From contig JAFDWI010000036.1 in assembly GCA_018268545.1 (NCBI GenBank), positions 1 through 11,504 on the forward strand: 11,504 bases of DNA, in the 5' to 3' direction. The DNA is from Actinomycetota bacterium (lineage in GTDB: Bacteria; Actinomycetota; Acidimicrobiia; Acidimicrobiales; Iamiaceae). This document shows positions 5,903 through 11,504 of this stretch, piece by piece. A program made the translations under genes and the position numbers. Numbering within the stretch: position 1 is the stretch's first letter; each line of letters starts with the position of its first letter. Below the pieces are notes generated by a model that saw only the letters and a list, made by a program, of their open reading frames with translations, searched no databases and was not told the DNA's origin.

Positions 5903-5908
5903 TAGTGT
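5903..5908 (+). promoter_or_regulatory. -10 box for the ferredoxin-reductase unit
   Basis: TAGTGT is in the 103-nt gap after the YhhN gene. A weak TTCGTC at 5879-5884 lies 18 nt upstream. RNA would start near 5915, leaving a leader of about 60 nt that contains the operator-like site. Confidence 0.4.
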
Positions 5909-5917
5909 CCGTCGGAC

Positions 5918-5931
5918 AAGAACACGTTTCA
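5918..5931. promoter_or_regulatory. KstR-like operator at the ferredoxin promoter
   Basis: The 14-mer AAGAACACGTTTCA fits the mycobacterial KstR pattern TnnAACnnGTTnnA except for the first base. It is flanked by inverted TCGGAC (5912-5917) and GTCCGA (5936-5941). The site lies just downstream of the predicted -10 box, over the likely transcription start, where a TetR-type repressor would block initiation. No regulator gene is in the window, and one such match could be chance. Confidence 0.4.
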
Positions 5932-5964
5932 CGTCGTCCGAGGGCCGGTGGGCGACGACCCACC

Positions 5965-5970
5965 GAGGAG
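5965..5970 (+). promoter_or_regulatory. Ribosome-binding site of the ferredoxin gene
   Basis: GAGGAG lies 5 nt before the ATG at 5976. It rules out the GTG at 5970, which overlaps the site itself. Confidence 0.8.
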
Positions 5971-5975
5971 TGCAC

Positions 5976-6170
5976 ATGAAGGTGACCGTCGACTACGACC
6001 TGTGCGAGTCCAACGCGATCTGTGTCGGGATCGATCCCGAGACGTTCGAGATCCGTGACGACGACGTGATGTACATCATCGACGAGCACCCCGATGCGTC
6101 GCGGCGCGCCAAGATCGAGGAAGCGGTTCGCCGCTGCCCGAAACAGGCGCTCGCGATCATCGAAGAGTGA
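5976..6170 (+). CDS. [3Fe-4S] ferredoxin, cytochrome P450 type
   Basis: This is a 64-residue soluble electron carrier. It has the single-cluster pattern of actinobacterial P450 ferredoxins: C10-ESNAI-C16 near the start and C54-P near the end. The fourth cluster position is N13, as expected for a [3Fe-4S] rather than [4Fe-4S] cluster. MKVTVDYDLCESNAICVGIDPETF resembles mycobacterial ferredoxins of the FdxD kind, whose gene lies in a KstR-controlled sterol region, and a KstR-like site precedes this gene too. An ideal GAGGAG fixes the start. The reductase gene follows on the same strand after 49 nt, so this protein most likely takes electrons from it and passes them to a P450 or similar oxygenase that is not in the window. 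The partner is inference; the ferredoxin call is solid. Confidence 0.93.
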   Translation: MKVTVDYDLCESNAICVGIDPETFEIRDDDVMYIIDEHPDASRRAKIEEAVRRCPKQALAIIEE

Positions 6171-6219
6171 CGCCTGCACACCCGTCGTGGCGACGCGACC
6201 GCGCCGGGCTCGGTTGACC

Positions 6220-7425
6220 GTGGACGACTCCGCGACCATCGCCGTCGTCGGTGCCTCGACGGCGGGGCTCGCCGCTGCAGGTTCGCTGCGGGCACGTGGG
6301 TTCACCGGGCGGCTCGTGATGATCGGCGAGGAACGGTTCCGGCCCTATGACCGTCCCCCGCTTTCCAAGCAGTTCCTCACGGGTCAGTGGGATTCGGACC
6401 GCCTCGCGCTTCCCGGTGCCGACGCGCCGGACCTCGACGTCGACTGGCGTCTCGGGGTCGGGGCCACCGGCCTGGATGCGGCTTCGCGGACCATCGGTCT
6501 CGCCGACGGGTCCGAGTTGCGCTGCGACGGGATCGTGCTCGCGTGCGGCGCATCGGCGCGCCGGCTTCCCGGCACCTTGGGCGTGCCCGGCATCCACGTA
6601 CTGCGAACCCTCGACGACGCGGCCGCGCTGCGTCGCGACCTCGAATCCGGTCCCGGACGGGTCGTCGTGGTCGGGGCCGGCTTCGTCGGTTGCGAGGTGG
6701 CGGCCACGTGTCGCACCCGCAACATCGCGGTGACGCTCGTCGATCCCCTCGACGTGCCGTTGCAGCGGGTGTTCGGCGCCGCCGTCGGTGCGGTGTTCGC
6801 CGATCTGCATCGGAGCGCCGGGGTCGATGTGCGGACCGGGGTCGGTGTGGCCGGTTTCGACACCGACGCCTCCGGGCGCGTCTCGAGGGTGCGCCTCGAC
6901 GACGGCACGGCACCGGAGGCGACCGTCGTCGTCGTCGGTGTGGGCGCGGTCGCGAACACGTCGTGGTTGGAAGGTTCGGGCCTGAAGATCGACGACGGGA
7001 TCAGGTGCGATCCGAGCTGTGTCGCCGCTCCGGGGATCGTCGCCGTCGGCGACGTCCTGCGTTGGCAGAACCCGGTGTTCGACGAGTCCATGCGGGTCGA
7101 GCACTGGGATCATGCCTTCGCGTCGGGCGAACACGCCGCAGGATCGTTGCTCGATCCAGCCAATGCCGGACCCCTGGCGACGGTCCCGTGGTTCTGGTCC
7201 GATCAGTACGACCGGAAGATCCAGTTCGCCGGTCGGATCGCCCCTGGCGATGACATGGTCGTCGTGGACGGTTCACTCGACGAGCACCGTTTCGTCGCGC
7301 TGTTCGGCCGTGCCGGGCGCCTCGTCGGCGTGCTGGGCATGAACCGACCGCGCCACGTGATCGGCTTGCGGCCCCGGATCGCCGAAGGGATCACCTTCGC
7401 CGATGCGCTCGCCGTGTTCGCTTGA
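6220..7425 (+). CDS. FAD/NAD(P)H-dependent ferredoxin reductase
   Basis: This 401-residue flavoprotein belongs to the BphA4/putidaredoxin reductase/rhodocoxin reductase type and moves electrons from NAD(P)H via FAD to a ferredoxin. Visible parts are an FAD Rossmann loop VVGASTAG (9-16), the family signature PYDRPPLSK (43-50), and the central ATG-like LACGASARRLPG (107-118). The NAD(P)H Rossmann loop VVVGAGFVGCEVA is at 149-161. Further on are GVGAVANTSW (240-249), the second FAD motif GIVAVGDV (272-279), VEHWDHAFASGEHAA (293-307) and PWFWSDQYDRKIQFAG (323-338) from the C-terminal interface domain. The first loop has Ser where most relatives have Gly (GASTAG). The start is uncertain: GTG 6220 begins right before the Rossmann strand, TTG 6214 and GTG 6187 are in frame, and none has a clear ribosome site. 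Co-transcription with the ferredoxin gene is likely. It converges on the next gene with only 9 nt between stop codons. Confidence 0.92.
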   Translation: MDDSATIAVVGASTAGLAAAGSLRARGFTGRLVMIGEERFRPYDRPPLSKQFLTGQWDSDRLALPGADAPDLDVDWRLGVGATGLDAASRTIGLADGSELRCDGIVLACGASARRLPGTLGVPGIHVLRTLDDAAALRRDLESGPGRVVVVGAGFVGCEVAATCRTRNIAVTLVDPLDVPLQRVFGAAVGAVFADLHRSAGVDVRTGVGVAGFDTDASGRVSRVRLDDGTAPEATVVVVGVGAVANTSWLEGSGLKIDDGIRCDPSCVAAPGIVAVGDVLRWQNPVFDESMRVEHWDHAFASGEHAAGSLLDPANAGPLATVPWFWSDQYDRKIQFAGRIAPGDDMVVVDGSLDEHRFVALFGRAGRLVGVLGMNRPRHVIGLRPRIAEGITFADALAVFA

Positions 7426-7434
7426 CCGGGTCCG

Positions 7435-8715
7435 TCACCGCGGCCACGTGACCACGGGGCAGCGCTTCGCGAGGGTGGACGGCGTCCAGTAGCGGTAGAA
7501 GCCACCCAACGCGTCGCCGGTGCGTTCGGTCCATGCGAGCACCGAAGGGTCACCGACGCGCCGGACCACCTGGCGGATCCCGCCTTCGTGGAACACGTAC
7601 CCGGCCCAGACGCCCGGATAGTCCTTGACCGACCCGACGCAAGTGAGCACCAACGGCCCGTGCCGTCGGAGCCGGTTCCGGTGGACGTGCCCGCTCGTGA
7701 TCATCGTCGCAGGGTGGACGGCCACGATGTCGTCGAGCACGGCGTCGGCCTCGTCCGTTGGGACACCGACCGGCCACGCGTTGATCGCGCGGCCGTTGCG
7801 CAGGTGATGATGGATCGCGACCAGTGCCCCGCCCTCGGTGGCACGAAGCGCGTCGAGCAGGTCGAAGCGGATGTCGCCGAGGCGGCCACGTTCGTGGTCG
7901 ACAATCGTCGAATTCGCCAGGACCAGCGACGCACCGCCCAGATCGATCGAGTCGAGGTGGTCGGTGTAGTGGACCTTCGACCCGGCGAGCGCGTCGGCGG
8001 CTTCGACGGATCGGCGACGCTTCACCTCGTGATTCCCGGGAATCAGGTGCACGGCGAGGGGTGTCGTACCCAGCGCACCGAGGAAGCGCTTCCAGTGCGC
8101 GGGGTGGGACTGGTCGACGATGTCGCCCTTGCAGATCAAGCGGTCCGCTCCCCAGGCTTCGATCGAGCGCAGCGCCGCGCGCACCGCTCGCACCGAGTGG
8201 GCTTCGTCGGGTGGAGTGTTCCGCGGTTCGCCGATGGTGTGGAGATAACCGAACGTCGACTCGCCGATGTGCGAGTCACTGATCGTCGCGATCCGGGCGA
8301 TCACCTCGCCCGGAGGTGGGGACGGCGTGGTGACCGGCAACTCGATCGTGCGCGGGACACCGGCCCCGGCGACCGTGATCGTCAACGCTCGCCCGGTGGG
8401 CAGACCGTCCAACTCGACCACACCGGGACCGCCGTCGGCCTCGACGACGGCGTGGGTGTCCGCGCACCGGAACGACACCTCGCCGGGTCCCAGCGCGGCC
8501 CAGTCGAGTTGCACCGCCGTCGGTTCGACCGCGAACACCCGGAGACCACGCGCCGTGGGTCCCTGCCCGGGTCGCGCTCGCTGCCGCCAATCCGAAAGGG
8601 TCGGGAAGCGCCCCGAACCGATCAGCAACTGCGTCCCGTGGCGGAGCGGGCCCATCTTCGCGCTGGGCGCGCGCAGAGGTTGGCGTGTCGACGGCGGCAA
8701 GGGCCGGTCGTGCAC
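7435..8715 (-). CDS. Calcineurin-like metallophosphoesterase with N-terminal beta domain
   Basis: This 426-residue protein has no signal peptide or membrane helix. Residues about 57-135 look like a small all-beta domain of the fibronectin/purple acid phosphatase kind (LRVFAVEPTAVQLDW ... LDGLPTGRALTITV). The catalytic domain starts near 138 with the dinuclear metal motifs in order: ISDSHIG (D147, H149), KGDIVDQ (D198), PGNHE (N228, H229), IHHHLRNG (H302-H304) and SGHVHRN (H343, H345). It should cleave a phosphomonoester or phosphodiester. The closest general model is the cAMP phosphodiesterase/purple acid phosphatase group, but the substrate is unknown. The GTG at 8715 comes 7 nt after the pepN stop with no good ribosome site, so translation is probably coupled to pepN. 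An ATG at codon 21 (8655), at MGPLRHGTQLLIG, is a fair alternative start. Its 3' end faces the reductase gene 9 nt away. Confidence 0.9.
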   Translation of the reverse strand: MHDRPLPPSTRQPLRAPSAKMGPLRHGTQLLIGSGRFPTLSDWRQRARPGQGPTARGLRVFAVEPTAVQLDWAALGPGEVSFRCADTHAVVEADGGPGVVELDGLPTGRALTITVAGAGVPRTIELPVTTPSPPPGEVIARIATISDSHIGESTFGYLHTIGEPRNTPPDEAHSVRAVRAALRSIEAWGADRLICKGDIVDQSHPAHWKRFLGALGTTPLAVHLIPGNHEVKRRRSVEAADALAGSKVHYTDHLDSIDLGGASLVLANSTIVDHERGRLGDIRFDLLDALRATEGGALVAIHHHLRNGRAINAWPVGVPTDEADAVLDDIVAVHPATMITSGHVHRNRLRRHGPLVLTCVGSVKDYPGVWAGYVFHEGGIRQVVRRVGDPSVLAWTERTGDALGGFYRYWTPSTLAKRCPVVTWPR

Positions 8716-8722
8716 GGTCAGG

Positions 8723-11311
8723 TCACACCGACCCGAACGCGGCGGCGAGCGCTTCCCGCTCGCGGCTCGCGAGTTCGACCATCACCCGCATCCGCTCGGT
8801 GTGCTGCGCGAACGCCTTCGCGGCCTGCGGAACGGGATGTGAATCGAAGAACGCGGCGACCCGTCGTTCCAATGTCGGATCGGTGAACGTACGGACACCC
8901 GAGACCATGCGTGCGATCGCATTCGTCGGGAGTCGATTGCACAGGTCGTCCCAGTTCCCTTCGGTGAACGCCCACGCTGTCGCCGCGTTCGCCGTGTTCG
9001 TCAGACCCCGGTTCAGCAGACCCCCGACGTCCTGGGTCCGCACCCGGTCGCCGGTCAACAGGTCGAGGAACCGATTGAACGTGCGGCCGTCCCGGATGTC
9101 GGCGAGCGCTCCCAGGTAGCGCAACGTCTCCTGGGGTGTCTCGGCTGCTTCGGACGCGGTGAGGAACCGGTCGAAGCCGGCGCCGTCGAGGCCCTCGGCG
9201 ACGACGCGTACCGCGGCGTCGACCAGCGACGGATCGTCACCGGCCTCGCCGTTCCCTGCGATCGCCCGGGCGACGATCGCATCCGCGCGCGCCACGACCG
9301 CGGCGTCGTGTCCGTGCGAGCCGAGCAGCTCGAAGGCCGTGGCGCGCAGGTTCGTCGTCCGGTCGTCTTCTCCCGGCGCTGCCACGGCTCCGAGGCGGTC
9401 CGAGAGCGGTCCCACGACCCGCCGGACGAATCCGGTCACCGCTTCGGTGGCGCCGGGATTCCCTTCGGCCACCCGGTGGAGGTTCGACAGCACACCGGCG
9501 ATGCGGCGCCAGACCGCCAGGTCGTCGTCGTGGGCAAGTTCGCCGACGAGTTCGACGATGCCCGCGACCGGTGTCATGCCGGCGAGGACGGCTGCCCAGG
9601 TGTCGTCGACGAGCATGTAGCGCTCGGTCGCATCCAACGACGTGGCGGCAACCGACGCCAACGCCGATCGCAGCGTCTCGTCGTAGGCGGTGCGGAAGAA
9701 CCCCGAGGCGCCACGATTCGCGAGCACCCAGGTCGGGTTCGATTCGAGCGTGATCGTCTTCGACGGGGCATCGAGGCGGACGTCGATGTCGTGGACGCTT
9801 CCCGACGCGTCCGCCCAACGGATTCCGACGGGGACGACCCACCGGGCGTCGTCGCTGCCCGGCAGATACCGGAAGAGTCGCTGCGTGAGCGTGATCTCGC
9901 CGGGCCGTGCGCCGCGCCGGACCTCGACGAGGGGATGCCCGCCCTGGAATATCCAGCCTTCGGCGATGTCGCGCACCGGGGCGCCGGTCGCGCCGGCGAG
10001 CGCGTCCCAGAGGTCACCGGTCTCGGTGTTGCCGTAGGCGTGGGTGGCGAGGTAGGTCCGGATGCCGTCGCGGAACGCATCGGGTCCGAGGTGTTGCTCG
10101 AGCATCCGCAACACCGAACCGCCCTTTTCGTAGGTGAGGATGTCGAACATGCCCTCGGCGTCCGACGGCGGCCCGACCGGATATTCGATCGGTCGTGTCG
10201 CCGCCAGTGCGTCGGTGTCGAAGGCGGCGGATCGTCCGAGCGCGAACGTCGACCAGCGGTCCCACGCGGGGCGGAACTTGTCGACCGCGTAGATCTCCAT
10301 GAACGTCGCGAACGCCTCGTTCAACCAGATCCCGTTCCACCAGGCCATCGTCACCAGGTCGCCGAACCACATGTGGGCGAGTTCGTGGGCGACGACGTCG
10401 GCGACCCGTTCGAGTTCGGGTTGGGTGGCTGTCTCGGGGTCCACCAGGAGTGCGGTTTCGCGGAACGTGATGCACCCGAGGTTCTCCATCGCTCCGAATG
10501 CGAAGTCGGGTATGGCGACCAGATCGACCTTGTCGCCCGCGTACGGGATCCCGTAGTAGTCGGTGAAGGTCCGGAGCGCCGACGCACCGATCTCGAGGGC
10601 GAAGCCGGCCAATGCGGCCTTCCCCAACGGGTGCACGACGCGCAAGGGCACCCCGTCGACGTCGACGGCCTCGGTCGCCTCGAGCGGGCCGACCACGAAC
10701 GCGACGAGATACGTGGACATCTCGATCGTGTCGGCGAATCGCACCCGGCTCCGACCGTCACCGAGATCGGAGCGGTCGACCTCGGCGCCGTTCGAGATGG
10801 CGAGCAGGTCACCGGGGACGACGAGCGTGACGGCGAAGACGGCCTTGAAGTCGGGCTCGTCGAAGCAGGGGAACGCCCGACGTGCGTCCGTCGACTCGAA
10901 CTGCGTCGTCGCGAGCGTCCGGAGCGTACCGGTCGAGTCGGTGAACGTCGACCGGTAGAAGCCCCGCAGCTTGTCGTTGAGGATCCCGGTGAAGCGGAAC
11001 GACAACGTCGCCGGGCCGGCGGGCGCGAGATCGTCGATCGGCGTGCAGGCGATCCGCTCGGCGGCGGTGTCCTCGACGACGTCGAGCGCGCGGGTCGTGC
11101 CGTCCGCGTAGGTCGCCGAGGCCTCGATGATCGTCAGCTCGGCGGCGTTGAGGACGATCTGTTCGAGCGGTTCGACGAGATCGACCTCGATGTCGACGGT
11201 CCCGGCGAAGGTGGCCGCCTCCAGGTCGGGTTCCAGGGTCAGCTCGTAGCGGGTCGGCACCACCGTACGGTCGAGTCGGTGCGGGTTGACGGTGCCGGGC
11301 TGGTCGGACAC
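8723..11311 (-). CDS. pepN: M1 family aminopeptidase N
   Basis: This is an 862-residue cytosolic zinc aminopeptidase that removes N-terminal residues from peptides in protein turnover. The N-terminal beta domain (about 1-190) includes RRAFPCFDEPDFKA (144-157). Catalysis is marked by GAMEN (273-277), which binds the substrate amino group, and by HELAH (H309, E310, H313) with the third zinc ligand E332 in NEAF. TYEKGG (393-398) holds the transition-state Tyr394. The rest is the small beta domain and a long alpha-helical ERAP1-like C-terminal domain. Length and motif order are those of actinobacterial PepN. The GTG at 11311 is chosen because GAGGAG lies 5 nt upstream; a longer frame open to 11365 adds 18 residues without homology features. 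It is the first gene of a two-gene unit with the metallophosphoesterase. No frameshift or missing active-site residue is seen. Confidence 0.96.
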   Translation of the reverse strand: MSDQPGTVNPHRLDRTVVPTRYELTLEPDLEAATFAGTVDIEVDLVEPLEQIVLNAAELTIIEASATYADGTTRALDVVEDTAAERIACTPIDDLAPAGPATLSFRFTGILNDKLRGFYRSTFTDSTGTLRTLATTQFESTDARRAFPCFDEPDFKAVFAVTLVVPGDLLAISNGAEVDRSDLGDGRSRVRFADTIEMSTYLVAFVVGPLEATEAVDVDGVPLRVVHPLGKAALAGFALEIGASALRTFTDYYGIPYAGDKVDLVAIPDFAFGAMENLGCITFRETALLVDPETATQPELERVADVVAHELAHMWFGDLVTMAWWNGIWLNEAFATFMEIYAVDKFRPAWDRWSTFALGRSAAFDTDALAATRPIEYPVGPPSDAEGMFDILTYEKGGSVLRMLEQHLGPDAFRDGIRTYLATHAYGNTETGDLWDALAGATGAPVRDIAEGWIFQGGHPLVEVRRGARPGEITLTQRLFRYLPGSDDARWVVPVGIRWADASGSVHDIDVRLDAPSKTITLESNPTWVLANRGASGFFRTAYDETLRSALASVAATSLDATERYMLVDDTWAAVLAGMTPVAGIVELVGELAHDDDLAVWRRIAGVLSNLHRVAEGNPGATEAVTGFVRRVVGPLSDRLGAVAAPGEDDRTTNLRATAFELLGSHGHDAAVVARADAIVARAIAGNGEAGDDPSLVDAAVRVVAEGLDGAGFDRFLTASEAAETPQETLRYLGALADIRDGRTFNRFLDLLTGDRVRTQDVGGLLNRGLTNTANAATAWAFTEGNWDDLCNRLPTNAIARMVSGVRTFTDPTLERRVAAFFDSHPVPQAAKAFAQHTERMRVMVELASREREALAAAFGSV

Positions 11312-11316
11312 GTGGG

Positions 11317-11322
11317 CTCCTC
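11317..11322 (-). promoter_or_regulatory. Ribosome-binding site of pepN
   Basis: On the minus strand this reads GAGGAG, 5 nt before the GTG at 11311. It settles the start. Confidence 0.8.
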
Positions 11323-11352
11323 GAAGGCGTCGCGGTCGGATGTCGGGTGTCG

Positions 11353-11358
11353 ATCGTA
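11353..11358 (-). promoter_or_regulatory. Candidate -10 box of pepN
   Basis: The minus strand reads TACGAT here, giving a start near 11346 and a leader of about 35 nt that contains the ribosome site. There is no clear -35 box. Confidence 0.35.
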
Positions 11359-11433
11359 CCGGCACGCCGCGACCGCCGCGATCGGCACTGCGACATTTCA
11401 GTTTCGTTTCGAACGTGCCGATCGCGTTGAGAT

Positions 11434-11504
11434 TGCTAGCCTGGTTCGCGCCGATACGTGACCGATGTCTCGCGCGCCCGCGCTTTCGGTCGACGGGGAG
11501 ATCA
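11434..11504 (+). promoter_or_regulatory. Candidate promoter for a gene at or beyond the right edge
   Basis: An extended -10 element, TGC followed by TAGCCT (11434-11442), points rightward and is divergent from pepN. RNA would start near 11449. A GTG at 11458 and an ATG at 11465 both open frames that stay free of stops to the end of the window. GGGGAG at 11494-11499 could instead be the ribosome site of a start just outside. With fewer than 50 bases I cannot choose, so no coding call is made. Confidence 0.35.

Noticed and set aside
7588..8886. Plus-strand open frame of 432 codons opposite the metallophosphoesterase
   Set aside because: It lies over a gene with all its metal motifs. The translation is low-complexity Arg/Asp/Val and has no ribosome site.
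9308..11461. Plus-strand open frame of 717 codons opposite pepN
   Set aside because: It is antisense to an M1 aminopeptidase with complete motifs. The translation is rich in Arg, Gly, Val and Asp with no domain, and such shadows are expected in GC-rich DNA.
11458..11504. Start of a coding region at the right edge
   Set aside because: Two frames are open, a possible ribosome site lies only 5 nt from the edge, and fewer than 50 bases are available, so no start can be supported.

Overview
The window is ordinary-looking chromosomal DNA from a high-GC actinobacterium. Coding frames have strongly G/C-biased third positions, GTG starts are common, and at least one promoter sits where a leaderless mRNA would be made. 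Several proteins have actinobacterial character: a FmdB zinc ribbon with a Ser/Thr/Lys tail, a P450-type [3Fe-4S] ferredoxin, and a galU-moaC-membrane protein locus. An Acidimicrobiia-like lineage is my guess; nothing in the window proves it. I see no mobile element, CRISPR array, phage gene or toxin-antitoxin pair.

Layout. (1) Bases 1-648, minus strand: the N-terminal 85 codons of a family 2 glycosyltransferase that runs off the left edge, and a FmdB-type zinc ribbon protein. (2) Bases 649-900: a divergent intergenic region with a long, almost perfect palindrome over a plausible fmdB promoter. (3) Bases 901-2970, plus strand: galU overlapping moaC by 4 nt, then a small three-helix membrane protein whose layout and position suggest the SepX/GlpR group of actinobacterial division proteins. 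(4) Bases 3002-3175: two hairpins facing each other, one closing the plus-strand block and one (with a U-tract) closing the minus-strand CAP-domain lipoprotein gene at 3206-3679. (5) Bases 3803-3879: tRNA-Ala(CGC) with encoded CCA. (6) Bases 3961-5872: a glutaryl-CoA dehydrogenase-type acyl-CoA dehydrogenase and a YhhN/TMEM86 membrane protein, 10 nt apart. (7) Bases 5903-7425: a promoter with a KstR-like operator, a [3Fe-4S] ferredoxin and an FAD ferredoxin reductase. (8) Bases 7435-11311, minus strand: an M1 aminopeptidase N followed 7 nt later by a calcineurin-type metallophosphoesterase. (9) Bases 11312-11504: the pepN promoter region and a possible divergent promoter for a gene starting at or beyond the right edge.

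Functional picture. galU supplies UDP-glucose for envelope glycans, which fits a nearby glycosyltransferase. moaC belongs to molybdenum cofactor synthesis. The ferredoxin and reductase form an NAD(P)H-driven electron chain, most likely for a cytochrome P450 encoded elsewhere, and the operator suggests lipid or sterol-type control. The dehydrogenase and YhhN genes add acyl-CoA and lysolipid metabolism. The remaining genes look like housekeeping. The leads most worth following are the SepX/GlpR-like protein, the KstR-like operator and the fmdB-galU palindrome; none is a proven new system.
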